DNA of 64,000 nucleotides from Pantoea dispersa (GCF_014155765.1 NZ_SCKT01000001.1:248001-312000); one strand, 5' to 3'. Numbered from the stretch's first letter, positions 34,245 to 42,957 are shown. Made by a program: numbers and translations. The notes: generated from the sequence alone by a model not told the origin.

Positions 34245-35507
34245 TCACGCTAATCCCAGACTGCGCCGGCCGTTTTCATTCAGATCCTGCGGCGTAAAAC
34301 GGCCGCGCCAGCTGGCTTCGTAATCCTCTTTGGGGAAATCGCCCGGCGAGACACCGGTCGCCAGCGCCTGCGCCACCTGCTGCGCATAGTCGGCGTTTTT
34401 ACCGCACATCGGCGCGGCGGGAATGTACATCACGTTGCCCCAGCCCTGCTGATTTTCTACCGGCGCCACCGCATGAATCACATCGCAGTGCCACCACACC
34501 GAATCGCCCGCCTGCAGCGCCGGGATCGAACACAGGCCGGTAATTAATTCCGGATGCCAGCGCTCCGATACCGGCAGCACTTTGCCGGGCGCCACGCCGC
34601 ACAGTTCCTCTTCCGGCACATCCTTCAGTAACGGACGCAGCAGCAGATAAGCCATGGCTTCCGGCACCGGCACCACGTGCAGCAGTCCCTGACCGGGCTG
34701 CATATCAGAGAGTGCGGTCCAGCCCTGGAAAGTGCGGAACACCGAACATTTGGTGGTGGTGCCAGACTGATACTCCTGCACATCCGTGCGGTGCGCCGCA
34801 TCCCACGGATCGTACTGATCGAACTGGTTAGAAAAGATCTTGCTGAACACCTGCTGATAGGCCGGCAACAGCCAGCGCTCCAGCGCGCCGGAATCGGTGT
34901 GCGCGCCCAGCCCTTTTGAGGTGGTGCCCGGCAGCCGGCGCCGGATGCGATCCGGATAGATGATGCTCACGTCTGGATCAAACCAGCGCGTACCGGCGGA
35001 TTCGAATTTCCACAGGCGATTGAGGAACGCCTGGGTTTGCGCCATGGCCTCGCTCTGGCGGGCCGACATCTGCGCATCGCTCCAGTAAATGGGATAGATC
35101 TCCGGCCGCGAGGCGTCGAGGTTGCCAAAGAAGTTGTCACCCGGCCCCTGATAGACGCGGTCAAAATCATTGTCGTCGAGGTAGTTGAGCATGTCAGCAT
35201 CCCACGCCAGCGCCTGCTCGCGGCTAAAGGTTTGCTTTACCACCACGCAGCCGCGGCGGCGGATATGATCTTTGGTCTGTTCGCTGATGCGGCCAGCGGC
35301 CAGATCCGCGAAGCTGACCTGCGGCCACGCCGTTCCGTGCTGCTTCTCTTCGGCGCGCGCGGCCGCGATTTCACTGACAATCTTACTTCTGACCTGCTCA
35401 AACAGGCCTTCGACATCGCCAATCTGTGCTCTGAGCGCCTGCTTCATCAGGCGCACATGCTGTTTAAAATCGTCGGGTTGTTGTTCTGAGGTAAAAGTGG
35501 TGTTCAT
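34245..35507 (-). CDS. DUF1479 (YbiU-type) Fe(II)/2-oxoglutarate oxygenase-like protein
   Basis: A 420-residue cytoplasmic protein of the DUF1479 family, to which E. coli YbiU (421 residues) belongs. The fold is that of non-haem iron, 2-oxoglutarate dependent oxygenases: the facial triad can be read as His203-x-Asp205 in LGAHTDSGALERW and His345 in WWHCDVIHAVAPV. The biochemical function of the family is not established. The frame extends to 35549, but the ATG at 35507 has GGAG upstream and gives the family N-terminus. It is transcribed with the DeoR-type gene and may process a sugar-acid or polyol derivative. Direct TTCATTC repeats lie upstream. Confidence 0.8.
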   Translation of the reverse strand: MNTTFTSEQQPDDFKQHVRLMKQALRAQIGDVEGLFEQVRSKIVSEIAAARAEEKQHGTAWPQVSFADLAAGRISEQTKDHIRRRGCVVVKQTFSREQALAWDADMLNYLDDNDFDRVYQGPGDNFFGNLDASRPEIYPIYWSDAQMSARQSEAMAQTQAFLNRLWKFESAGTRWFDPDVSIIYPDRIRRRLPGTTSKGLGAHTDSGALERWLLPAYQQVFSKIFSNQFDQYDPWDAAHRTDVQEYQSGTTTKCSVFRTFQGWTALSDMQPGQGLLHVVPVPEAMAYLLLRPLLKDVPEEELCGVAPGKVLPVSERWHPELITGLCSIPALQAGDSVWWHCDVIHAVAPVENQQGWGNVMYIPAAPMCGKNADYAQQVAQALATGVSPGDFPKEDYEASWRGRFTPQDLNENGRRSLGLA

Positions 35508-35533
35508 CTCGCACTCCGTCTGTTTACGCTTTA

Positions 35534-35564
35534 GTTTCATTCGAAACACATTACATATTCATTC
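35534..35564. promoter_or_regulatory. Putative DeoR-type operator upstream of DUF1479 gene
   Basis: GTTTC-ATTC-GAAAC (35534-35547) is a perfect inverted repeat, and TTCATTC occurs twice as a direct repeat (35536-35542, 35558-35564), 22 bp or two helical turns apart. The site is 27-57 bases upstream of the gene, as expected for repression by the adjacent DeoR protein. Confidence 0.45.
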
Positions 35565-35740
35565 ATAACATCGAGCGAACAAAAAGACAGCACGCAGGCA
35601 GAAAATAGCGAGCATGATCACAGTTATTTATCTGTGGGGTTATCGTTTGAAAGTATCCAGGGAGCGACACGGTGGGATGAATAACGCAAGCGCGCCTGGA
35701 TCAGGCACGCGGGGCTGCCCTCCATGGCAGCCCGGGAAAA

Positions 35741-36190
35741 TTACGGCTGATCGAATAAATGACGGTACTGCACAAAGTCGGTTTGTTGCGCCAGCCGATC
35801 GTACAGCGCCCGCGCGTGGCTATTAGACGCCTGCGTCAGCCAGTAAACGCGCGAACAGCCGAGCTTCTCTGCCTGTTCATAGACCGCCAGAATCAGTGCC
35901 TTGCCGGCGCCCAGACCGCGCGCGGCTTCGCTGACGTAGAGGTCCTGCAAATAGCAGTAGTCGCCCTGAGTCCAGGTTGAGCGGTGGGTAAGAAAATGCA
36001 CCAGCCCGACCATCGCGCCGTCCTGCTCGGCCACCAGACAGTGCATGGGTTCCGCGCGGGACAGCAAGCGGCGAAAGCTCTCGCCGGTGGTGTTATCGTC
36101 AATGGTGGTCTGATAAAAGCGCTGATAGCCCTGCCACAGCGCCAGCCACGGCATGAAATCTTCGGCGCGCAGCGCTCTGATGGTGATCAT
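35741..36190 (-). CDS. GNAT family N-acetyltransferase
   Basis: A 149-residue acetyltransferase with the acetyl-CoA binding motif [24 protein letters not shown] (about residues 87-110) and the downstream N-x-x-A-R-A-L-Y-D segment. It resembles small-molecule amine acetyltransferases. Its start codon overlaps the stop codon of the AmpC-like gene by 4 bases (ATGA), so the two are translationally coupled. The substrate is unknown; polyamines or amino sugars are possible. Confidence 0.82.
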   Translation of the reverse strand: MITIRALRAEDFMPWLALWQGYQRFYQTTIDDNTTGESFRRLLSRAEPMHCLVAEQDGAMVGLVHFLTHRSTWTQGDYCYLQDLYVSEAARGLGAGKALILAVYEQAEKLGCSRVYWLTQASNSHARALYDRLAQQTDFVQYRHLFDQP

Positions 36191-37317
36191 TCGCCTTTCC
36201 CGATGTTGCTGATGATTTTTTCCGCAGCCACCACCCGATCGTCATTCGGGAACCACTTATTTGCCAGCATAATCAGCGCAACCCGCTGCGACGGAATAAA
36301 GACGGCGTAGGTGGCGAATCCGTTGGTGGAGCCGGTTTTGTTGTACCACGCCTGCTGCGGCGCAGCCTGCGGCGGCGTAATCCGCGTGGCTTTCATGCCC
36401 TTCATGATGCGCGCGCCGCTGTTGCCGTCCACCAGCTGCTGCGTGGTTACCGGCAGCGGGTAATATTCCCACATCATCGCCTGAGTAAAAGCGGCCTCGG
36501 TGTGGTAATAGCCCTGATGCGTCGCGGCCACCGCCTGTTGCCATGCGGGCGCGACCGGCTGTTGCTGCAGCTGAATGGCCAGCCAGCGAATCAGATCGGC
36601 AGAGGTGGATTTCAGGCCATAGGATTCCGCATCCAGCGGGCCTGGCGTGACCCGCACCGGGCGATCCTGCTTGTTATAACCCTGGGCGTAGCGCCCCATC
36701 TGTGATGCAGGCACCTGCACATAGCTGTGCGTCATGCCCATCGCCGGCAGCAGCTGCTTTTCCATCGCGCTAATGAATGGCTGATGCAGACTTTTAGCCG
36801 CAATCATGCCAAGCATACCGATACCGAGGTTGGAATAAACGCGCACCGTGCCCGGCTGGGCCTCTGGCTGCCACTGTTTGTACCAGCGCATCAGCTCGCG
36901 GGTATTGGTTACGTCATCCGGTACGAACAGCGGCGTGCCGCTGGTGTGCGTCGCCAGATTCAGCAGCGAGACGCGATCAAAAGCGCTGCCTTTCAGTTCC
37001 GGCAGCCACTGGCTGGCCGCGTCGCTGAATTTCAGTTTGTTCTGCTGCGCCGCATAGCTGGCTAAGGTGGCGGTAAACGTTTTACTCAGCGAGCCGATTT
37101 CAAACAGCGTCTGCTCGTTGATCGGCTGTCCGCTCTCTTTCGATGCCACGCCGTAGTTATAAAATTCGGTTTTGCCGTCGTGCAGAATCGCCACCGCCAT
37201 TCCGGGAATCTGATACTGCTGCATCAGCGGTTTGATGATGCTGTCTGGTGATGTCGTTGCCAGCGCACTGCCGCTGACCAGCAGCGCAAGTGCGCTTAAT
37301 CGGGCCCATGAAAACAT
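36187..37317 (-). CDS. ampC: Class C beta-lactamase family serine hydrolase (AmpC-like)
   Basis: A 376-residue exported serine hydrolase with the length of enterobacterial AmpC (377). It has a signal peptide (residues 1-20, SALA cleavage) and all three active-site elements: Ser76-x-x-Lys79 in GSLSKT, Tyr161-Ser-Asn in VYSNLGIG and Lys327-Thr-Gly in [10 protein letters not shown]. The family makes a periplasmic cephalosporinase; the related penicillin-binding esterases lack some of these contexts, so AmpC is the best call. No ampR gene is divergent from it, so the classical inducible AmpR control is not encoded here. The GNAT gene is coupled downstream. Confidence 0.88.
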   Translation of the reverse strand: MFSWARLSALALLVSGSALATTSPDSIIKPLMQQYQIPGMAVAILHDGKTEFYNYGVASKESGQPINEQTLFEIGSLSKTFTATLASYAAQQNKLKFSDAASQWLPELKGSAFDRVSLLNLATHTSGTPLFVPDDVTNTRELMRWYKQWQPEAQPGTVRVYSNLGIGMLGMIAAKSLHQPFISAMEKQLLPAMGMTHSYVQVPASQMGRYAQGYNKQDRPVRVTPGPLDAESYGLKSTSADLIRWLAIQLQQQPVAPAWQQAVAATHQGYYHTEAAFTQAMMWEYYPLPVTTQQLVDGNSGARIMKGMKATRITPPQAAPQQAWYNKTGSTNGFATYAVFIPSQRVALIMLANKWFPNDDRVVAAEKIISNIGKGE

Positions 37318-37397
37318 GAAAATTCCTTTTCCTGCAGGTTAACCATGATGTCTGACCGGCAGTATATCGTTACCCCAGCCAGGCTTCCCGACAATTC

Positions 37398-37414
37398 TTG
37401 TTTGAAGTGAACAA
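37398..37414. promoter_or_regulatory. Weak inverted repeat upstream of GlpD-like gene
   Basis: TTGTT-N7-AACAA lies about 90 bases before the dehydrogenase start in the 184-bp spacer to ampC. The spacing suits a dimeric regulator such as the DeoR protein at 33463, but the arms are short. Confidence 0.25.
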
Positions 37415-37501
37415 AATCACATCCTGCAGGACCTGATTTGCCGTTTGCTGCGCCCGCTCCTATACCTTTGACAAGTAAGCGTTCATCGCAAGGAGCTGAC
37501 A

Positions 37502-39256
37502 ATGGAACAGGTTTTGACCCGCGAACAACGGCTTAGCCGCCTGCGCGCGCGCAGTTCGCTGCCGGTGCTGATCGTCGGCGGCGGCATCAACGGCATCAGT
37601 ACTTTTCGTGAGCTGGCATTACAGGGCATTCCTGCGGTGCTGGTGGAGAAAGGTGACTGGTGCCAGGCGGCCAGCGGCGCGCTGTCGCGCATGATTCACG
37701 GCGGCCTGCGCTATCTGGAGACCGGCGAGTTTGGCCTGGTGAAGGAGTCGGTGATGGAGCGCGATCGCCTGCTGAAAAACGCCGCGCACTATGTGTTTCC
37801 GCTGCGTACCACCGTACCGATCGATAATCTCGGCGGTGGACTGGTTAACGCCACGCGACGTTTCCTGCGCCTGAGCGATAAGCCCACCCGGCGCGGCGCG
37901 CTGCTGATCAAAACCGGCCTGAGCCTGTACGACCTCTACACGCGACAGTATGGCGCTATGCCGCGCCACCAGCTGCGTAACGAAGCCGCCACGCGCGATC
38001 GCTGGCCTGGCTTCGCGCCCTGGGTGAAATACAGCGCCAGCTACTACGATGCGTGGATCAGCGCGCCGGAGCGACTCGGGTTTGAGCTGATTGAAGATGC
38101 GGAACGCGCCTGCCCGGAGGCGCTGGCGCTCAATTATCTGCGGGTGGTCAGCGCTAGCGACGAGACGGTGCTGCTGGAAGATACGCTGAGCGGTGAGCGC
38201 TTTAGCCTGCAGCCGCACGTGCTGGTCAATGCCGGCGGCGCGTGGATCGACCAGCTGAATCAGCAGCTGGCCGTGCATTCACAACCCACCAGACTGATAG
38301 GCGGCACCAAAGGATCGCACCTGATCCTCGATCATCCCCAGCTGTTACAGATGCTGGACGGTGAAATGGTCTATTTCGAAAACCAGGAAGGCCGGGTGTG
38401 CATCATGTTTCCCTGGTTCGGCAAAGTGCTGGTGGGCTCCACCGATATCCGCGTTGATGACCCTGATAGCGTGGTATGCGAAGCCGAAGAGCAGGCTTAC
38501 ATCCTTGAGTCGCTGCGCTTTGTGTTTCCTGACATTGTGGTGCCAGCATCCGCGGTGGTTTACACCTTCTGCGGCGTGCGCCCGCTACCGGCCAGCGAGG
38601 CCAAAGTTAATGGTCAGATTTCGCGTAACCATTCGCTGGTGCTGCTGCCGCCTGACCACGCGCGTGCCTGGAGCACGCTATGTCTGGTCGGCGGTAAATG
38701 GACCACCTTCCGCCGCTTCGGGGAAGAGGCCGCCGACCGCGTGTTGCGCCTGCTGGGAGAAAAGCGTCGCGTCTCCAGCAGCGACCTGCCGATTGGCGGC
38801 GGCCGGGATTTTCCGGCGCCGTCCGCCCAGCCCGCCTGGCTCAGTGCGCTGGCGCAGCACTATGACATTCCGCTGGCACGCGTGACGCAACTGGCGAAAC
38901 GCTACGGCAGCCGGGCCCTGCCGCTGCTGCAGCAGATTCAGCAGCACGGCGAACAGCCGCTGCAGCATCATGCCGGTTACAGCGCCACCGAACTGCGCTA
39001 TCTGATTGAGCATGAACAGGTGTGCCAGCTGGAAGATGTGCTGGTGCGCCGCACGTCACTGGCTATCTGCGGTGAATTAACGCCGCCGCTCATGCAGGAA
39101 ATTTCGCAGCTGCTGGCCGACTCGCTCGGCTGGCAGGACAGCCAGCGCGCTAAACATCTGCAGCACACCGCAATCAGCCTGGCGCAGCGCCATGGGCTGC
39201 ACGCGCTCGCATCCGCGTTTTCACAGGAGGAAGTTCAGGATGTCACTCACCCCTAA
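37502..39256 (+). CDS. GlpD-like FAD-dependent polyol-phosphate dehydrogenase
   Basis: A 584-residue flavoprotein of the glycerol-3-phosphate dehydrogenase family. The FAD loop LIVGGGINGISTFRELALQG is at about residues 23-42, followed by ASGALSRMIHGGLRYLETGEF, and it carries a longer C-terminal domain than EryB. AAGGAG precedes the ATG. It is the first gene of a three-gene operon with an aldolase and a sugar kinase, an arrangement not expected for the housekeeping glpD. The likely reaction is oxidation of a polyol phosphate made by the kinase to a ketose phosphate, with electrons to quinone. The true substrate is unknown. Confidence 0.8.
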   Translation: MEQVLTREQRLSRLRARSSLPVLIVGGGINGISTFRELALQGIPAVLVEKGDWCQAASGALSRMIHGGLRYLETGEFGLVKESVMERDRLLKNAAHYVFPLRTTVPIDNLGGGLVNATRRFLRLSDKPTRRGALLIKTGLSLYDLYTRQYGAMPRHQLRNEAATRDRWPGFAPWVKYSASYYDAWISAPERLGFELIEDAERACPEALALNYLRVVSASDETVLLEDTLSGERFSLQPHVLVNAGGAWIDQLNQQLAVHSQPTRLIGGTKGSHLILDHPQLLQMLDGEMVYFENQEGRVCIMFPWFGKVLVGSTDIRVDDPDSVVCEAEEQAYILESLRFVFPDIVVPASAVVYTFCGVRPLPASEAKVNGQISRNHSLVLLPPDHARAWSTLCLVGGKWTTFRRFGEEAADRVLRLLGEKRRVSSSDLPIGGGRDFPAPSAQPAWLSALAQHYDIPLARVTQLAKRYGSRALPLLQQIQQHGEQPLQHHAGYSATELRYLIEHEQVCQLEDVLVRRTSLAICGELTPPLMQEISQLLADSLGWQDSQRAKHLQHTAISLAQRHGLHALASAFSQEEVQDVTHP

Positions 39257-40079
39257 AGTTCGCCTCAACCGGTTATTTCACCACGGCAAGTGCCTGGATG
39301 TGGCGATCGACCACGGCATCGCCAACGAGCCCGATTTTCTGCTGGGGCTGGAAGATATTGAAAGCGTGATGCGCAACCTGATTGCCGCACAGCCGGATGC
39401 GATCCAGGTCAATTATGGTCAGGCCGATCTGCTGCAGCGCGTTGCCGGACGCAAACCGGCGCTGGTGATGCGCACCGACGTCGGCAATGCCTATAACGCG
39501 GCGCGCCACCGCGAGATGTGGGCGGTGCTGCACAATCCGGAGGCACCGATTCTTGCCGCGCTGCAGATGGATGCCGCCGCGGTGGTGGTCAATCTCTATC
39601 AGATCCCGGATGAACCGGGCATTTTTCGCATGTGCGTGGAGAACATTGGCCGCCTGCGCCAGGCCTGCGATCGCTATGCCATGCCGCTGATGGTGGAGCC
39701 GCTGGTGATGGCCCCCGCCGGCCAGGGCGCGGCGTACGGCTCGCTCGGTGACGTCAGACAAATCGTGCCGCTGGTGCGGCTGGCGCGGGAGCTGGGCGCC
39801 GACATCATTAAAGCCGACCCCACGGATAACACAGAGGATTTCCATCGTGTGGTGGAGGCGGCGCGCTGTCCGACGCTGGTGCGCGGCGGCGGCAAAGGGG
39901 AATTGGGCGCGGTGCTGGCGAAAAGCGCCGCGCTGATGGCGCAGGGTGCCAGCGGCATGGTGTATGGCCGCAACGTTTATCAACATGATAATCCGTCACG
40001 CGTGGTCAGCGCGCTGATGGCGATTATTCATCAGGGTGTCAGCGGCACGGATGCGCTGGACATCTACCAGCAGGGTTAA
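39240..40079 (+). CDS. DhnA/LsrF-type class I aldolase
   Basis: A 279-residue (beta/alpha)8 aldolase of the DhnA/FbaB/LsrF group. CLDVAIDHGIANEPDFLLG near the N-terminus corresponds to the phosphate/substrate loop, and Lys191 in GADIIKADPT is the expected Schiff-base lysine. AGGAGG lies ahead of the ATG at 39240, which overlaps the dehydrogenase gene by 17 bases; an upstream in-frame ATG at 39192 lacks such support. Aldolases of this group cleave ketose phosphates or transfer acyl/glycolaldehyde units. In this operon it probably splits the ketose phosphate formed by the dehydrogenase (inference). Confidence 0.82.
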   Translation: MSLTPKVRLNRLFHHGKCLDVAIDHGIANEPDFLLGLEDIESVMRNLIAAQPDAIQVNYGQADLLQRVAGRKPALVMRTDVGNAYNAARHREMWAVLHNPEAPILAALQMDAAAVVVNLYQIPDEPGIFRMCVENIGRLRQACDRYAMPLMVEPLVMAPAGQGAAYGSLGDVRQIVPLVRLARELGADIIKADPTDNTEDFHRVVEAARCPTLVRGGGKGELGAVLAKSAALMAQGASGMVYGRNVYQHDNPSRVVSALMAIIHQGVSGTDALDIYQQG

Positions 40080-40137
40080 GCGTGACCTGCACCGGCGCTT
40101 AAGCGGTGCGCCGTCTTCGCCTGAAACGGAGTCGGAT

Positions 40138-41625
40138 ATGAGCCAGATTCTCGGCATCGATGCCGGAAACACCATGATCAAAGCGGTACTGTTTGACCTG
40201 AGCGGCCGCGTGCTGTCGGTAGCGGAGTGCGCCGGCGAAACGCATCAGCCGCAGGAAGGCTATGCTGAACGGCCAGTTGAAGATATCTGGCGCGGCGTCA
40301 GCAACGCGGTGAGTCGCTGCCTGCAGCAAGCCGGCACGCGTGGCAGCGAAGTGATTGCCGTCGGGGCCGCCGGTCACGGCAACGGGTTGTATGCGCTGGA
40401 TCGTCAGCAGCGCCCACTGTTTGGTATCCAGTCGATTGATCATCGCGCCAGCGCCACGGTGCAGGCGCTGGAATCCAGCGGTGCGGCGCAGCAGATTTAC
40501 GCGCTGTCATTGCAGAAACCGTGGCCCGCCGCCACGCCGGTGCTGATCAGCTGGATGCGGCAGCATCAGCCGGAACGCTGGGCGCAGATCGGCCATCTGC
40601 TGTGTGCCAAAGATGTCATCGCCCATTTTCTGTGCGGCAACGTCAGCGCGGACTATTCGGATGCCGCCGGTGCCGGGCTGATTGATTATCGCCAGCGCAG
40701 CTACAGTCGTGAATTGCTGGCGCTGTACGGCATCGAAGAGGCGCTCGCCCTCCTACCACCGCTGCGTGAATCCTGCGAGGTTACCGGCGTGGTGTCGGCC
40801 CGCGCAGCACTGCTCACCGGTTTACCGGCCGGCATCCCGGTGGTGGCCGGCATGTTTGACGTGGTTGCCAGCGCGGTCGGCTCGGGCGTAGTGAACTGCG
40901 GTGAGGCCTCCATTGTCGCCGGTACCTGGAGCATCAATCAGGTGGTGGTCGACAAACCTGACTATCTGCGCCCGGTGTTTATGAATTCGATCATCGAACG
41001 CGACCGCTACATGGCGATCGAGGCCAGCGCCACTTCTGCCGCCAATCTTGACTGGTTCCTGCGTGAATTTGATGATGGCCGCGCCGGCCAGGGCGCGGCG
41101 CGCAGCAGCGACAGCGTGGCACAGGTCAGGCCTGACGCGCAGCTGCCGCTGTATCACCCTTACCTCTATTCAGGGCGGAAAGCCGAACCTGCCAAAGCCG
41201 GCTTTTACGGCCTCGGCGGATGGCATACGCGCGCTGACATGCTGTTTGCCCTGTTTGAAGGCGTGACCTTTGCCCACCGGGCGCACATTGACCGGCTGCG
41301 CGCGGCCGGCATTACGGTCAACCAGGCCACGCTCTCCGGCGGCGCGACACGCAGCAGTGTCTGGCCGCAAATGTTTGCCGATGTGCTGGGGATGCCGATT
41401 CGCGTCGCAACCTGCCACGAAACCGGGGCGCTGGGTGCGGCCCTGTGTGCGGGCGTGGGCGTGGGTCAGTGGCCGAATCTGGCTGCCGCCGTGCAGCAGG
41501 CGGTCACCCTTGCGCCGGAGGCGCTGCAGCCCCGCGCGGCGCGCTTCGCGTTCCATGACACACGCTACCGGCTGTTTAAAAAACTTGAGCTGGCGATGAG
41601 CGACATCTGGCGCACCGCCAGTTAA
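40138..41625 (+). CDS. FGGY family carbohydrate kinase (LyxK/xylulokinase-like)
   Basis: A 495-residue sugar kinase. The N-terminal ATPase motif ILGIDAGNTMIKAVLFDL, the catalytic-acid loop region GMFDVVASAVGSG and the second phosphate motif LSGGATRSSVWPQMFADVLG define the family. Overall it is closest in feel to L-xylulose kinase (LyxK) among enterobacterial members, for example in the segments YAERPVEDIW and ALFEGVTFAHRAHIDRL. ACGGAG precedes the ATG at 40138; 34 earlier in-frame codons look non-coding. It ends the operon, and its stop codon sits in the loop of a 9-bp hairpin. Confidence 0.83.
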   Translation: MSQILGIDAGNTMIKAVLFDLSGRVLSVAECAGETHQPQEGYAERPVEDIWRGVSNAVSRCLQQAGTRGSEVIAVGAAGHGNGLYALDRQQRPLFGIQSIDHRASATVQALESSGAAQQIYALSLQKPWPAATPVLISWMRQHQPERWAQIGHLLCAKDVIAHFLCGNVSADYSDAAGAGLIDYRQRSYSRELLALYGIEEALALLPPLRESCEVTGVVSARAALLTGLPAGIPVVAGMFDVVASAVGSGVVNCGEASIVAGTWSINQVVVDKPDYLRPVFMNSIIERDRYMAIEASATSAANLDWFLREFDDGRAGQGAARSSDSVAQVRPDAQLPLYHPYLYSGRKAEPAKAGFYGLGGWHTRADMLFALFEGVTFAHRAHIDRLRAAGITVNQATLSGGATRSSVWPQMFADVLGMPIRVATCHETGALGAALCAGVGVGQWPNLAAAVQQAVTLAPEALQPRAARFAFHDTRYRLFKKLELAMSDIWRTAS

Positions 41626-41634
41626 TGGCGGTGC
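41612..41634 (+). terminator. Hairpin spanning the kinase stop codon
   Basis: GCACCGCCA (41612-41620) pairs perfectly with TGGCGGTGC (41626-41634), with the TAA in the 5-base loop. No T-run follows. Confidence 0.45.
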
Positions 41635-41688
41635 GGCGTGAACAAACCATGACACCGGCGGGCAAATGCTGTACACTTGATGCATAAA

Positions 41689-41706
41689 AATGTTCACATG
41701 AACATT
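41689..41706. promoter_or_regulatory. Operator of the RES/Xre toxin-antitoxin operon
   Basis: AATGTTCA-CA-TGAACATT is a perfect inverted repeat ending 4 bases before the ribosome binding site of the antitoxin gene. Antitoxins of this family repress their own operon through such palindromes. Confidence 0.7.
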
Positions 41707-41720
41707 ATCAGGAGGTTGTG

Positions 41721-42203
41721 ATGTCCACCGCATCGGCTTTTAATCCCACCAGCGGATCGCGCATCTTTGATCCGTCGCTGATTCAGCACGCCCGCCCCTC
41801 TTTTATGGATCAGATGGGACTGCCGCGTAACCGGCTTAAGGCGCATAAGTTGATCACCGACGGCATGGATGTCGGCATTGTCGAACGCGCCGCCACGATT
41901 CTGAAAGCGACGCCGATCGACATCGCGCAAATGGTCTCGATTGACCGCAACACCTACCGGCGCCGCGAGAAGTCTGGATCGCAGCTCTCGGTCGAACAGG
42001 GTGCACGCATCTATCAGGTGTTTGAAGTGCTGGATGCGGTGATCCAGCTGTTCGCTGGCGATCCGGAAGTGGCGATGCACTGGATGTATCAGCCTGCACT
42101 GGCGCTCGACAACGCGCAGCCGATTAACATGCTCAGTACGCCCGCCGGCTGCGATGCGGTGCTGACGCTGATTGGCCGCCTTGAGCACGGAGTGATTGTC
42201 TGA
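41721..42203 (+). CDS. Xre/MbcA/ParS-type antitoxin of a RES toxin
   Basis: A 160-residue antitoxin with an N-terminal Xre-like helix-turn-helix region (about residues 45-85, ERAATILKATPIDIAQMVSIDRNTYRRRE) and the C-terminal MbcA/ParS toxin-binding domain (GARIYQVFEVLDAVIQLFAGDPEVAMHWM and the LSTPAGCDAVLTLIGRLEHG end). AGGAGG lies 5 bases before the ATG at 41721; a GTG one codon earlier is too close. The last base of its stop codon is the first base of the toxin ATG (TGATG), so the pair is translationally coupled. Confidence 0.88.
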   Translation: MSTASAFNPTSGSRIFDPSLIQHARPSFMDQMGLPRNRLKAHKLITDGMDVGIVERAATILKATPIDIAQMVSIDRNTYRRREKSGSQLSVEQGARIYQVFEVLDAVIQLFAGDPEVAMHWMYQPALALDNAQPINMLSTPAGCDAVLTLIGRLEHGVIV

Positions 42204-42709
42204 TGACACGACGGAAGGATCCGGCCGCACCCGTCAGGGTGTTCTATCGAATTGTCAAAGCGGAGTACGCCAGCCAGGCGTTTAACGGTGCTGGCGCAGA
42301 AAAATGGGGTGGCCGCTGGAATCCGCCCGGGATGAAAGCGGTTTACCTCAGCAGCTCAAAAGCGCTGGCGACGCTGGAACTGGTGGTGCACGCCGGGAAA
42401 ACGCTGCTGGAGCAAAGCCGCTTTGTGGTGTTTACCGTGGCGGTACCCGAGTCCGACATCATCGCCCTCGACAGCAGTAAACTGCCGGCCGGCTGGGAAA
42501 AATATCAGCAGCAGGAGGAGACGCAGGCCATCGGCGCGGCGTTTCTCGATCCGCACAACGGCTTTCCCCTGCTGATGACGGTACCCAGCATCCTCACCGG
42601 CGAAGATAATGCGCTGTTTAACCCCGATCATCCGGGCGCGGCCGCGCTGATTGCCACAGCGACCTCCGCACCCTTCGCCATCGATCGCCGTATCAAAGAC
42701 GATCCGTAA
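42203..42709 (+). CDS. RES domain toxin
   Basis: A 168-residue RES domain protein, named for its conserved Arg, Glu and Ser. Here these can be read as Arg38 in EKWGGRWNPPG, Glu59 in ALATLELVVH and Ser129 in LMTVPSILT. Characterised RES toxins deplete NAD+ (phosphorolysis or hydrolysis) and halt growth until the antitoxin is restored. It follows its antitoxin with a 1-base overlap. The catalytic residues appear intact, so the module is probably active. Confidence 0.88.
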   Translation: MTRRKDPAAPVRVFYRIVKAEYASQAFNGAGAEKWGGRWNPPGMKAVYLSSSKALATLELVVHAGKTLLEQSRFVVFTVAVPESDIIALDSSKLPAGWEKYQQQEETQAIGAAFLDPHNGFPLLMTVPSILTGEDNALFNPDHPGAAALIATATSAPFAIDRRIKDDP

Positions 42710-42714
42710 ACGCT

Positions 42715-42957
42715 CTAGCGGCACTGGCTGGCACAGTTTTGTACGCAAATCTGCGCCAGCGAGCCACAGCCGCCGCCGTTGTCATTCTTGCACTGCGATT
42801 GCTGCACGTAACAGTTCTGCTGACAGGAAGAGACATCACACTTCGCTGCTACCGGCGTGAGCTGCGGCACATCCCCTTTTCTCTCCGGCTGCCACGGTGT
42901 TTGCGCCGCTGCGCTCAGGCTGCCCAGCAGAAATAACATCGTTATCCACTTCATCAT
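42715..42957 (-). CDS. Small cysteine-rich exported protein
   Basis: An 80-residue protein I do not recognise. It has a signal peptide (residues 1-19, cleavage near AAAQ) and a mature part of about 60 residues with eight cysteines at 40, 45, 49, 56, 64, 71, 75 and 79, plus a Q/N-rich middle with NDNGGGC. Eight cysteines in an exported protein imply four disulfides formed by DsbA, or metal binding. GAGG precedes the ATG pair. It is convergent with the RES toxin gene, 5 bases away. No function is proposed. Confidence 0.65.
   Translation of the reverse strand: MMKWITMLFLLGSLSAAAQTPWQPERKGDVPQLTPVAAKCDVSSCQQNCYVQQSQCKNDNGGGCGSLAQICVQNCASQCR

Noticed and set aside
37331-37430. Two CCTGCAGG palindromes in the ampC-dehydrogenase spacer
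   Set aside because: Eight-base GC-rich palindromes are common by chance; spacing and context give no regulatory logic.
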